Shown here piece after piece: positions 18,581 to 26,786 of a stretch of 64,000 nucleotides of DNA. The stretch covers positions 1 through 64,000 of the forward strand of contig NZ_JAHXOZ010000013.1 of the NCBI RefSeq assembly GCF_023147585.1. The letters run 5' to 3'. A program made the translations under genes and the position numbers. How positions within the stretch are numbered: position 1 is the first letter of the stretch; each line of letters opens with the position of its first letter. A model generated the notes under the pieces. The model searched no databases and had not been told where the DNA came from. It was given only the letters and a program-made list of their open reading frames with translations. Source of the DNA: Micrococcus sp. EYE_212 (GTDB taxonomy: Bacteria > Actinomycetota > Actinomycetes > Actinomycetales > Micrococcaceae).

Positions 18581-20100
18581 GGGCGGGGCTCCTTGAGAGA
18601 CGGGACGGAGGGGGAGGCGGAGGGGTCGACGTCCGCGGTCGCGAGCCGCTCGCCGAGGGCGGCCAGACCGACCCCGTTCGAGGACTTCACGAGCACGATG
18701 TCGCCGGGCTCGAGGCGCGCGGCGAGGAACGCCTCGGCCTGCGCGGCGTCGTCCACGAAGTGGGCCTCCTCGCCCCAGCTGCCCTCGTTGAGGGCGGCGA
18801 GGTAGAGGGGGCGCGCGCCGGCGCCGACCACGAGCAGCTGGGCGATGTTCAGGCGCACGACGGACTCGCCCACGAGGGTGTGTTCGCGCACGCGGGCGTC
18901 GCCCAGCTCGAGCATCTCGCCGAGGACGGCCCACGTGCGGCGCCCCGTGGAGCGGCCGAGCGTGGCCAGGGTCCGCAGGGCCGCGCGCATGGACTCGGGG
19001 TTGGCGTTGTACGCGTCGTTGATGACCGTGACGCCGTCCGCGCGGTCCGTGCGCTCCATGCGGAAGCGGCTCGTGGGGCCGAGCCCGTCGAGGACGCGGG
19101 CGATCGCGGCGGGCTCCATGCCCGCGGCGTGGGCGGCCGCGGCCGCCGCGAGCGCGTTGGAGGCGTGGTGGGCGCCCGTCAGGGCGGAGCGGACCGGGTG
19201 GCGGGGCGCGTCGAGGTCGGCGCCGACCTGGAGGTCGAACTCGGGGTGCTCCTCCGCGTCCATGCGCAGGTCGCGGGCGGCCACGAGGGCGGCGGCGCGG
19301 CCCGCGGCGACGTCCTCGGCCACGGAGGCGAGGGCGTCCTCGTCGGCGGAGAACCAGGTGACGGGGGCCTGGGTGCGGGAGGCCATCGCGGCGACCTTCG
19401 GGTCGTCCCGGTTGAGGATCGCGACGCCGTCGGCGGCCAGCGCCTCGACGAGCTCGCCCTTCGTCGTGGCGATGTTCTCCACCCCGCCGAAGCTGCCCGC
19501 GTGGGCGGTGCCCACCATGAGCACCACGCCGACGTCCGGCTGCACGATGTCGCACAGGTAGGCGATGTTGCCGACGTGGTCGGCCCCCATCTCCACGATC
19601 AGGAAGCGCGTGTCCAGCTCGGCGCGGAAGGCCGTCAGCGGCACGCCGACCTCGCCGTTGAAGGATCCGACGGGGGCGACGGTGGGGCCCTGCGTGGACA
19701 GCAGGGCCGCCAGCAGGTCCTTCGTCGTGGTCTTGCCGGCCGAGCCGGTGATCCCGACGACGGTGGTCTCGGAGTGCGCGCGGATGCGGCGGATCACCTC
19801 GCGGGCGAGGGCGCCCATCGCGAGCACCGCATCCGGCACGACGATCGCGGGATGCTCCGCGCCGTCGGGGGCGTGGGTGACGCGCTCGGCCAGCACCGCG
19901 GAGGCGCCGGCGGCGAGGGCCGCGTCGATGAAGTCGTGGCCGTCGGCGCTCTCCCCCGGCTTCGCGATGTAGAGCGTGCCGGCCCCCTCCACCTGCCGGG
20001 AGTCCGGGGTGGCGTGCACGAGCACGGTCTCGGGGTCGAGGGCGGCGGTGAGCGCGCCGGAGACGGCGTCGGCGACCTGGGCGGCGGTGAGAGCGATCAT
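18577..20100 (-). CDS. murF: UDP-MurNAc-tripeptide--D-alanyl-D-alanine ligase
   Basis: 507-residue Mur ligase that adds D-Ala-D-Ala and completes the UDP-MurNAc-pentapeptide. It has the ATP loop G-S-A-G-K-T-T (119-125), E-M-G-A-D-H in the central domain and N-D-A-Y-N-A-N-P in the C-terminal domain, all diagnostic for MurF. ATG 20100 overlaps the murE stop in ATGA, and the stop overlaps mraY. Confidence 0.97.
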   Translation of the reverse strand: MIALTAAQVADAVSGALTAALDPETVLVHATPDSRQVEGAGTLYIAKPGESADGHDFIDAALAAGASAVLAERVTHAPDGAEHPAIVVPDAVLAMGALAREVIRRIRAHSETTVVGITGSAGKTTTKDLLAALLSTQGPTVAPVGSFNGEVGVPLTAFRAELDTRFLIVEMGADHVGNIAYLCDIVQPDVGVVLMVGTAHAGSFGGVENIATTKGELVEALAADGVAILNRDDPKVAAMASRTQAPVTWFSADEDALASVAEDVAAGRAAALVAARDLRMDAEEHPEFDLQVGADLDAPRHPVRSALTGAHHASNALAAAAAAHAAGMEPAAIARVLDGLGPTSRFRMERTDRADGVTVINDAYNANPESMRAALRTLATLGRSTGRRTWAVLGEMLELGDARVREHTLVGESVVRLNIAQLLVVGAGARPLYLAALNEGSWGEEAHFVDDAAQAEAFLAARLEPGDIVLVKSSNGVGLAALGERLATADVDPSASPSVPSLKEPRP

Positions 20101-21839
20101 GACGGGTCGACCTTACCCCCGGAGGACGCCTGCGACCGGCCCCTCGTGCGCTCGGCCAGCGCGGAGCGCAGCTCGACGCGGTCGTCCAGCGGCACGGCCA
20201 CGCCGTCGAAGTCCTGCTCCGTCTCGTGGCCGCGGCCGGCCACGAGGATGCCGTCCGCGTCCGCCGCGAGCTCCACGGCCCGCCGAATCGCCGCGGCGCG
20301 CGGGACGACCTCCTCCACGAGCACCGTGCGGCCCTCGGCCGCCGCACGGGCGGCCTGCTCGCGGGCACCCGCGAGCACGTCGCCGCGGATGGGCGCGGGG
20401 TCCTCCGAGTGGGGCGTGTCGTCCGTGACGATCACGACGTCGGCGTGGTCGACGGCGATCCGCCCCATGAGCGGACGCTTGGTGACGTCGCGGTCGCCCG
20501 TGGCGCCGAAGACGATGAGCGTGCGCCCCGTCCGGCCGCCGGCCGCGCGGGCGTCCGAGAGGGAGGTGAGCGCCTGGACCATGCCGTCGGGGTTGTGGGC
20601 GAAGTCCACCACGGCGTCCGGCTCGCGCCCCACGACCTCCATGCGGCCGGGGACGGCCGCCGCGAACGGGCCTTCCCCCGCCGGGACGTCCAGCACGGCC
20701 TCGAGCGCGTCCAGCTGGTCCTCCCCGACGGCGTGCAGCACCAGGAGGGCCGCGAGCGCGGCGTTGGCCGCGTTGAAGCGCCCGGGCAGGCCCACGGAGG
20801 CCCGCAGGACCCGCCCCGACGCGGCGTGGTGCAGGGTGAACCGGTGGCCGAGGCCGTCCGGCGTCAGCTCCGTGATCGCCCAGTCCGCGCGGAAGTCCGG
20901 GGCCTCCGCGGCGAGCGCGCCGGGCACGGGGGCCGCGGGGCCGAGCGCGAGCGTGGTCACGGGCGCCTGCGCGGCCCGTGCCATGGCCAGGCCCCAGCGC
21001 GGGCCCTCGCCGCCGTCGACGGTGATGACGGCGCGGTCCGTGCGGTCGGCGTCGAAGAGCCCGGCCTTGGCCGCGAAGTACTCGTCCATGGAGCCGTGCA
21101 GGTCCAGGTGGTCCTGCGTGAGGTTCGTGAAGCCGGCCACGGCGTACCGCAGCCCCGCGATGCGCCGGTAGGAGACGGCGTGCGAGGAGACCTCCATGAC
21201 CGTGGTGTCCACGCCCTCCTCACGCATGAGCGCCATGAGGGCGTGCAGCTGGGTGGACTCCGGGGTGGTGAGGGTGGAGGGCACCGTGCGCTCCCCCGCG
21301 CGGGTGAGGATGGTGCCGATGATCCCGCTGCGGCGCCCGAGCGCCTCGAGCAGCGCGGCGGCGAGGAAGCTCGTGGTGGTCTTGCCGTTCGTGCCCGTCA
21401 CGCCCACCAGTCGGGGCCCCGCATCCAGGCCCCGGCCGTAGACCGCCGCCGCCGCCACGCCGGCGGCGGTGCGCACTGACTCCACGTCCAGGACGGGCAC
21501 GGCGTCGCGACCGGCCTCGGCCAGCAGCCGCACGCCGGCGGCGTCGGTGAGAACGGCGCGGGCGCCCGCGTCGAGGGCGGCCCCCGCGAACGCGGCGCCG
21601 TGGGCACGCGCACCGGGCAGGGCGATGTAGAGGTCGCCGGGGCGGACGACCCGTGAGTCGAGGGCCGCCCCCGTGAGGCCCGCGGCGGGCGCCTCGCCGT
21701 GCACGCGGGCAGGCTGCCCGGCGGTCTCGAGAGCGCTCAGGAGGGCGTCCCACGGCAGCGGGTCCACGTGCGCGGGTCGGAACGCCCCGTCCTGCTCCGC
21801 CGGGCTCAGCGGCGCCTCGGGTCCGGGCGTCTGCGTCAT
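20097..21839 (-). CDS. murE: UDP-N-acetylmuramoyl-tripeptide synthetase, probably L-lysine-adding
   Basis: 580-residue Mur ligase that adds the third stem amino acid. The ATP loop is G-T-N-G-K-T-T (149-155); T-T-P-E-S-T (191-196) and H-N-P-D-G-M (415-420) are also present. The amino-acid selection loop reads D-D-T-P-H-S-E-D-P (473-481) where meso-DAP enzymes have D-N-P-R-x-E-D-P. Loss of the Arg that contacts the DAP carboxylate argues for L-Lys, which matches the known peptidoglycan of Micrococcus. ATG 21839 has a GGAGGAGC ribosome-binding site. Confidence 0.95.
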   Translation of the reverse strand: MTQTPGPEAPLSPAEQDGAFRPAHVDPLPWDALLSALETAGQPARVHGEAPAAGLTGAALDSRVVRPGDLYIALPGARAHGAAFAGAALDAGARAVLTDAAGVRLLAEAGRDAVPVLDVESVRTAAGVAAAAVYGRGLDAGPRLVGVTGTNGKTTTSFLAAALLEALGRRSGIIGTILTRAGERTVPSTLTTPESTQLHALMALMREEGVDTTVMEVSSHAVSYRRIAGLRYAVAGFTNLTQDHLDLHGSMDEYFAAKAGLFDADRTDRAVITVDGGEGPRWGLAMARAAQAPVTTLALGPAAPVPGALAAEAPDFRADWAITELTPDGLGHRFTLHHAASGRVLRASVGLPGRFNAANAALAALLVLHAVGEDQLDALEAVLDVPAGEGPFAAAVPGRMEVVGREPDAVVDFAHNPDGMVQALTSLSDARAAGGRTGRTLIVFGATGDRDVTKRPLMGRIAVDHADVVIVTDDTPHSEDPAPIRGDVLAGAREQAARAAAEGRTVLVEEVVPRAAAIRRAVELAADADGILVAGRGHETEQDFDGVAVPLDDRVELRSALAERTRGRSQASSGGKVDPS

Positions 21840-21877
21840 GGGGTGCTCCTCCGTGCTCGTCACTGTCTGTCCTCGCG

Positions 21878-23701
21878 TCACCACGGGCGCTCCTGCGGGT
21901 CGTCCACGAACACACGGTAGTCGTGGGGGTCCGCCCCGGCGGCGGGGACGTTGGCCTGGCGCAGCATGTGCTCCATGATCCGCGCGGCGGCCTCCGCGGC
22001 CACCTTCGAGCTGCCGCCTGCCGTGGGGCGGTGCAGGGACACCGAGACCACGAAGCGCGGGTCGTGCAGCGGCGCCACCGCCGTGAAGCCGTAGTTGTAC
22101 CCGTCGTAGCGCCCGGTCGGTCCGGCGGCCTCGGCGGTGGAGGACTTGCCGCCCACGCGGTACCCGGGGATCGCGGCGGCCTTGCTCGTCCCCTGGGTGA
22201 TCACCGTCTCCGTCATGCGCAGCATCTCTGCCGCGGTGTCCTCGGAGACCACGCGGCGGGGCGTGCGCCCGTCCTCCCACCGCCGCTCCGCCCCGTCCGC
22301 GTCGACGGCCGCGTCGATCAGCCGCGCGGGCATGAGCATGCCGCCGTTGGCGAGGGCCTGGTACATCTGGGCGGTGTGCAGGGTGGTCTGCGTGTAGCCC
22401 TGCCCGAAGGCCGTGACGAGGCGCTGGCGGCCGTCCCACGCGGAGGGCGGGACGAGCACGGACGTCGCGGGCGCGGGAAGGCCGAGCGGGATCGGCTGGC
22501 CGATCCCGAAGGCGCGCATCGCGTCGTACCGCTGCTGGTCCGTGAGCCGCTCCGCGATCTGGACCGTGCCCGTGTTGTACGAGCGCGCGAAGATGCCCGC
22601 CGCCGTCATGTCGAAGGTCGGGTGCCGCCCGGCGTCGCTGATCGTCTGGCCGTGGAAGTCCATCCGGTTGGGGACGGTGAAGGCGTCCTCCGGCTCGACC
22701 ACGCCGGCGTCGAGGGCCGCAGCCAGCGTGAGGGCCTTGCCCGTGGACCCCGGCTCGTACGGCGTGGTGAGCGTGGTGGGCGTGCGGAAGCGGGCGTCGG
22801 TGGCGTCCGGCTCCGCCGGGTCGACCGTGGTGGAGTCGGCCATGGCCAGCACGTCGCCGGTGCGGGCGTCCATCACGACGGCGTTCGCCCACTCCGCCTG
22901 GTGCTGGGCCGCGAGGGCGCCCATCTGCTCCTGCGCGTACCACTGGGCGTCCTTGTCCAGCGTGAGGCGCAGGTCCGCACCGTCCACCGCGGGTGTCTCC
23001 TCGTACTCCGCGTTGGGGATGCGGATGCCGTCCGCGCCCACTTCGAAGGTGCGCGTGCCCTCCGTGCCGGACATGACGGCGTCCTGGCTGAGCTCGAGGC
23101 CCTCGAGGGGTTCGCCGTCGCCGCCCATGAAGCCCACGACGCTGCCGGCCACCGCCCCGTTCGGATAGGTCCGACGGTCCACCGGATCGGCCAGGACGCC
23201 GGGCACGCGGACGGCGAGCGCCCGCTCACGGACCTCGGGGGTGACGGAGCGCTTGACCACCGCGTAGGGACGGTCGCCGAGGGTGGAGCGGCGCACCTCC
23301 TCCTCGGAGAGCTCCAGCACCCCGGCGAGCTCCCGGAGCCGCTCGTCCACGCTCACCCGCTTCTCCCCGCCGCTCTCCCGGTCCCACTCGTCGAAGTCCT
23401 TGACGAGGCGCTGGTCCACCACGATGTCGTAGCGGCGGACGCTGGCGGCGAGGACGTCGCCGTCGCGGTCGAGGATGGACCCGCGCTCGGGCTCGAGCGT
23501 CTGGGTGCGCAGCCTCTCGTCCATGGCCCTGGCGGCCTGGCCCGTGGGGTCCACGCCCTGCACGAAGAGGAGGCGGAGCGCGAGGGCGGCCAGGAGTCCC
23601 AGCACCACCAGCAGGGCGGCTCGGGTGCGGACGGTGGGCAGTCCGGGCGCGGAGAGGACCCGAGACCCGCCGTGGGCGGGGTGGGGGGCGGAACGCGTCA
23701 T
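21878..23701 (-). CDS. ftsI: Septal class B penicillin-binding protein FtsI (PBP3-type)
   Basis: 607-residue transpeptidase that crosslinks septal peptidoglycan. It has a short cytoplasmic N-terminus, a transmembrane segment (about 27-46), a pedestal domain with R-G-S-I-L-D-R-D (73-80), and the transpeptidase domain with S319-T-G-K322 (nucleophile S319), S374-Y-N376 and K519-S-S521. The third box is usually K-T-G or K-S-G; Ser in place of Gly is unusual and lies where beta-lactams contact the protein. ATG 23701 shares one base with the ftsL stop. Confidence 0.95.
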   Translation of the reverse strand: MTRSAPHPAHGGSRVLSAPGLPTVRTRAALLVVLGLLAALALRLLFVQGVDPTGQAARAMDERLRTQTLEPERGSILDRDGDVLAASVRRYDIVVDQRLVKDFDEWDRESGGEKRVSVDERLRELAGVLELSEEEVRRSTLGDRPYAVVKRSVTPEVRERALAVRVPGVLADPVDRRTYPNGAVAGSVVGFMGGDGEPLEGLELSQDAVMSGTEGTRTFEVGADGIRIPNAEYEETPAVDGADLRLTLDKDAQWYAQEQMGALAAQHQAEWANAVVMDARTGDVLAMADSTTVDPAEPDATDARFRTPTTLTTPYEPGSTGKALTLAAALDAGVVEPEDAFTVPNRMDFHGQTISDAGRHPTFDMTAAGIFARSYNTGTVQIAERLTDQQRYDAMRAFGIGQPIPLGLPAPATSVLVPPSAWDGRQRLVTAFGQGYTQTTLHTAQMYQALANGGMLMPARLIDAAVDADGAERRWEDGRTPRRVVSEDTAAEMLRMTETVITQGTSKAAAIPGYRVGGKSSTAEAAGPTGRYDGYNYGFTAVAPLHDPRFVVSVSLHRPTAGGSSKVAAEAAARIMEHMLRQANVPAAGADPHDYRVFVDDPQERPW

Positions 23702-24324
23702 CAGTCGACGGCGGGCCCCGGCTGGCCTGCGGCGGGCGCAGACGGCTCGCCGGAGGCAGGGGCGGCCGCTGCCGGGTCGGCCGCGCCGGCCCCCGTGCGC
23801 GGCGCGGGGATGCGGCCCTCGGCGTCCGCGGGGCCCGCCGCGTCAGCGCCGGCGGGCGGGGCGACGAAGGCGGCCGAGACGCTGCCGGTGCCCGCCCCGA
23901 CGGCCTCGCCGGAGAACTCTCCGGTGGAGGCGTCCAGGGCCGCGGTGCCGGCGGGGGGCACCATGCCGAGGGCGTCGGCGCGCGCGGCGAGGTTCTGGGG
24001 TGCTTCGAGGTAGCCCACCTGCTCGGCCAGGCGCTCGTTGGTCTGCATCAGGGTCTGCTGCTCCGCGCGCAGCTCGAGCAGGGCGTACTGACGGTTGGAG
24101 AGCGTGATATTGAGCACGAGGACGGCCGCGAGGGCCGCGACCAGCAGGCTCACGCAGAACACGACGAGCCCCGGTCCGGAGCGCGGCAGCGGGGCGGGGA
24201 CGACGGAGAGGGGGGTGCGCGGCTCGAGGGCCCGCGGCGGGACCGCCTCGTAGGGCGAGACCGGGTGCAGCGTGGTCTCGATCCGCGCCTGTGCGCTCAT
24301 GCCCAACTCCTCATACGCCGTCAT
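23701..24324 (-). CDS. ftsL: FtsL-like septum formation protein
   Basis: Up to 207 residues: a hydrophilic N-terminus, one transmembrane segment (about 53-75), a short coiled coil (about 77-115, with L-L-E-L-R-A-E-Q-Q and N-E-R-L-A-E-Q-V), then about 85 Ala/Gly/Pro-rich residues of low complexity. Position between rsmH and ftsI and topology identify it as FtsL; sequence similarity in this family is weak. Two starts are possible: ATG 24324 in an ATGA overlap with rsmH, or ATG 24300 with a better GGAG site. The long tail is an elaboration absent from short FtsL proteins. Confidence 0.8.
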   Translation of the reverse strand: MTAYEELGMSAQARIETTLHPVSPYEAVPPRALEPRTPLSVVPAPLPRSGPGLVVFCVSLLVAALAAVLVLNITLSNRQYALLELRAEQQTLMQTNERLAEQVGYLEAPQNLAARADALGMVPPAGTAALDASTGEFSGEAVGAGTGSVSAAFVAPPAGADAAGPADAEGRIPAPRTGAGAADPAAAAPASGEPSAPAAGQPGPAVD

Positions 24325-25346
24325 TGCGGTGTCCTCGTCGCCCTGATCTTCTCAACCGCACGCACTTTCGCCGAGGAGGCGCGGCGGTTCTCAGCGATTT
24401 CCCTGGAAGTGGGCTTCTCGGTGCCGCGGGTCAGCATGCGCACCACGGGCTCGTGCTCCTCCAGGACCACGGGGAACCCGGGCGGCGCGGTCGAGGTGGC
24501 CCAGGCGCTCAGGTGCCGCTTGGCGATCCGGTCCTCGAGCGAGTGGTAGCTCATCACGACGAGGCGGCCTCCCACGGCGAGGGCGTCCAGGACGGCCGGC
24601 ACGGCGGCGTCGAGGATGTCGAGCTCCTCGTTCACCGCGATGCGCAGGGCCTGGAAGGTGCGCTTGGCCGGGTGGCCGCCCTTGGCGCCGGCGGAGACGG
24701 GCACGACATCCCGGATGACGTCCACGAGGCGGCCCGTGGTCTCGATGGGGGCCTCGGCACGGGCGCGCACGATCGCCGCGGCGATCGGCCCGGCGAACCG
24801 CTCCTCGCCGTCGCGGCGGATGATGCGACGCAGCTCGTCCTCGTCCAGGTCCGCCACCAGCGTCGCGGCCGAGCGCTCTGCGGTGGTGTCCATGCGCATG
24901 TCGAGCGGCGCGTCGTAGGAGTACGCGAAGCCCCGCTCCCGGTCGTCCAGCTGGTAGGAGGAGACGCCGAGGTCGTAGAGGGCCGCGTCCACGCGCGTCA
25001 CGCCGGCGGCCTCCATGGCCTCGGGCACCTCGTCGTAGGTGCCGTGGTGGGGGACGAGGCGCTCTGCGAGCTCCCGGAGGCGCTCCTGCGCCATGCGCAG
25101 GGCGTGGGGGTCGCGGTCGATCCCGATCACACGCAGCGTGGGGAAACGGCGGAGCAGGGCCTCCGTGTGCCCGCCCATGCCCAGCGTGCCGTCGATCGCG
25201 ACGGGGACGCGCCCGGCGTCGACGGCGGCCTGGACGGCGGGGGCGAGCAGGTCGACCACACGGTCGCGCATGACGGGGACGTGGCGGTCCTCGGGGCGGG
25301 GGGCGGAATCCGCGGAGCGGTCCGGGAGGGGGGCGTCGGCGTCCAT
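24321..25346 (-). CDS. rsmH: 16S rRNA m4C1402 methyltransferase RsmH (MraW)
   Basis: 341-residue SAM-dependent methyltransferase acting on C1402 in the ribosomal P site. It opens with H-V-P-V-M (about 22-26), then the SAM loop D-G-T-L-G-M-G-G-H, and carries [10 protein letters not shown] and [11 protein letters not shown] 25346 was chosen over a longer frame because of the strong GGAGGT site 6 nt upstream. Second gene of the dcw operon, 157 bp after mraZ. Confidence 0.96.
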   Translation of the reverse strand: MDADAPLPDRSADSAPRPEDRHVPVMRDRVVDLLAPAVQAAVDAGRVPVAIDGTLGMGGHTEALLRRFPTLRVIGIDRDPHALRMAQERLRELAERLVPHHGTYDEVPEAMEAAGVTRVDAALYDLGVSSYQLDDRERGFAYSYDAPLDMRMDTTAERSAATLVADLDEDELRRIIRRDGEERFAGPIAAAIVRARAEAPIETTGRLVDVIRDVVPVSAGAKGGHPAKRTFQALRIAVNEELDILDAAVPAVLDALAVGGRLVVMSYHSLEDRIAKRHLSAWATSTAPPGFPVVLEEHEPVVRMLTRGTEKPTSREIAENRRASSAKVRAVEKIRATRTPQ

Positions 25347-25503
25347 GGGCGACCTCCTGCTCCTGCTCTCATCCATCGGTGGGACATGGTCCCTCGGGCG
25401 GGATCCCCATCCGTCCGTCGCCGTGCCTGGCCCAGGGGAAGGCGGGTCAGGTGCGGCGACGTCGGGTGGAGGTCTCACGCGGGGGAAGTCGGTGAGTCGG
25501 TGG

Positions 25504-25935
25504 TCAGAACACGCCGGGGAGGACGTCCTCGTCGGTCTCGGAGAACGCGGCCTCCTGCTCCGCCAGGTACTCGTTCCAGGACGCGGTGTCCCAGATCTCG
25601 ACCCGGGTCCCCGCGCCGATCACGGTCACGTCCCGGTCCAGCCCCGCGTACTGGCGCAGCGGAGCGGGCACGGTCACGCGGCCCTGCTTGTCCGGGACCT
25701 CGTCCGACGCTCCCGAGAGGAAGACGCGGATGTAGTCACGGGCTTGGCGGGAGGACAGCGGAGCCGCCCTCATCTGCTCGTGGACCCTCTCGAACTCACG
25801 GGCGCTGAAGACGTAGAGGCACCGCTCCTGCCCGCGCGTCAGGACGAGTCCCTCGGACAGCTCCTCACGGAACTTCGCGGGGAGGATCAGCCGGAACTTC
25901 TCGTCGAGCCGGGGGGTGTAGGTCCCGAGGAACAT
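25504..25935 (-). CDS. mraZ: Transcriptional regulator MraZ
   Basis: 143-residue AbrB-like DNA-binding protein with two MraZ repeats. Each carries the D-x-x-x-R signature: D-E-K-F-R-L-I-L-P near 11-19 and D-K-Q-G-R-V-T-V-P near 82-90. It forms rings that bind the promoter of its own operon and adjust dcw expression. ATG 25935 was selected by homology (M-F-L-G-T-Y); the frame extends upstream without similarity. Three 10-bp-spaced GTGGG-type boxes in its promoter fit autoregulation. Confidence 0.96.
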   Translation of the reverse strand: MFLGTYTPRLDEKFRLILPAKFREELSEGLVLTRGQERCLYVFSAREFERVHEQMRAAPLSSRQARDYIRVFLSGASDEVPDKQGRVTVPAPLRQYAGLDRDVTVIGAGTRVEIWDTASWNEYLAEQEAAFSETDEDVLPGVF

Positions 25936-25954
25936 GGCACCCCCTGACTCGCCG

Positions 25955-25986
25955 AGTGGTCCCTCCCGACCAGAGTCGGGACCACT
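25955..25986. promoter_or_regulatory. mraZ leader hairpin
   Basis: Interrupted palindrome in the predicted leader. Outer arms are AGTGGTC (25955-25961) and GACCACT (25980-25986); inner arms CCGAC and GTCGG flank a 4-nt loop. It begins about 20 nt upstream of the mraZ start and about 11 nt after the predicted transcription start. Confidence 0.6.
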
Positions 25987-26000
25987 GCTCTCTCCTGCGC

Positions 26001-26031
26001 TCCACTTTACCCCACTTTCCCCCACCGACAA
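26001..26031 (-). promoter_or_regulatory. mraZ (dcw operon) promoter with MraZ operator boxes
   Basis: Minus-strand TTGTCG (26026-26031) and TAAAGT (26004-26009) with a 16-bp spacer. Overlapping them are three direct repeats GTGGG, GTGGG, GTGGA (26021-26025, 26011-26015, 26001-26005) at exactly 10-bp spacing, the arrangement of MraZ binding boxes; a fourth GTGGG lies at 26041-26045. MraZ bound here would cover the -10 and spacer, so autorepression is the natural reading. Confidence 0.75.
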
Positions 26032-26177
26032 CCCCCTCCTCCCACCGCGTCGGCGCGGCGTTTCCCGTCGGCCCGATGACGCCGCTCACCTCCGCGGAAT
26101 CCCGCGGTCGTCGGCGGGTGGGGGGCGGTGGAGAGCCGCCCACTCCGGGACACGCCGATGAGCCCCAGGACGCCGCC

Positions 26178-26206
26178 GGCCCCGATCCCGGGGCGGGATC
26201 GGGGCC
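26178..26206. terminator. Terminator hairpin after the DUF3040 gene
   Basis: GGCCCCGATCCC (26178-26189) and GGGATCGGGGCC (26195-26206) are perfect 12-bp arms with a 5-nt loop. No T-run follows, as is common in high-GC actinobacteria. It insulates the mraZ promoter from transcription of the upstream gene. The rest of the gap (26032-26329) is GC-rich with scattered GTGG repeats and no gene. Confidence 0.7.
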
Positions 26207-26329
26207 GATGGAGGGCCGAGGAGGCGGTGGAGGAGGAAAGTGGAGGGGTCTGGTGGAGGAGAGTGGGGACGGGGCGGCGCGAGGACGGACCGGATCTCCC
26301 GCACCGGCGGGCTCAGCGCGCCGGTGCGG

Positions 26330-26704
26330 TCACGGCTCGCGGCGCCGGCGCTCGTCCCAGCGCTGCTCGAGGCGGGACATGAACTCGCGCCGCCCGGCGT
26401 CCGGGGTCGGACGCCCGGAGCGCCCGGGGCGGGCGGCCTGGGCCGGCCCCCGTGCCGTGAGCACCAGGATCCCGGCGCCCAGCAGGAGCGTTCCCAGCAC
26501 GCCGACGAGGAGGAGGTGGGTGGACACGCCCGCCAGGATGACGAGCAGGCCGACGACGCCGAGCACCGCCCCCAGCACGATGCGACGCACCGGGAGGGCG
26601 GGTCGCGACGTCTCCGCGAGCTGGGTGGCGAGGCGTGGGTCCTCGTCGTTGAGCTGGCGCTCCAGCTGGTCCAGCATGCGCTGTTCGTGCTCCGAGAGAG
26701 GCAC
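26330..26704 (-). CDS. DUF3040 family membrane protein
   Basis: 124 residues. It opens P-L-S-E-H-E-Q-R-M-L, the DUF3040 signature, and has two adjacent hydrophobic segments (about 40-60 and 62-84) and a basic tail ending R-R-R-E-P. Function is unknown; the family is actinobacteria-specific and usually lies just upstream of mraZ. GTG 26704 was chosen because AAGGAG sits 5 nt before it and it gives the canonical N-terminus; an upstream GTG at 26722 lacks a ribosome-binding site. Confidence 0.85.
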   Translation of the reverse strand: MPLSEHEQRMLDQLERQLNDEDPRLATQLAETSRPALPVRRIVLGAVLGVVGLLVILAGVSTHLLLVGVLGTLLLGAGILVLTARGPAQAARPGRSGRPTPDAGRREFMSRLEQRWDERRRREP

Positions 26705-26786
26705 TCCCGCTCCTTCGATCACAGGCGTCGTCCGTGAGGCCGCGGACGCGGGCGCACGGGGGCGCCGGGTCAGACCAGGATAGTGC

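Noticed and set aside
26221-26270. Plus-strand GTGG repeats in the mraZ upstream region as extra MraZ boxes
   Set aside because: Spacing is irregular (13, 14 and 9 bp) and they face away from any gene; only the 10-bp-spaced minus-strand boxes are credible.
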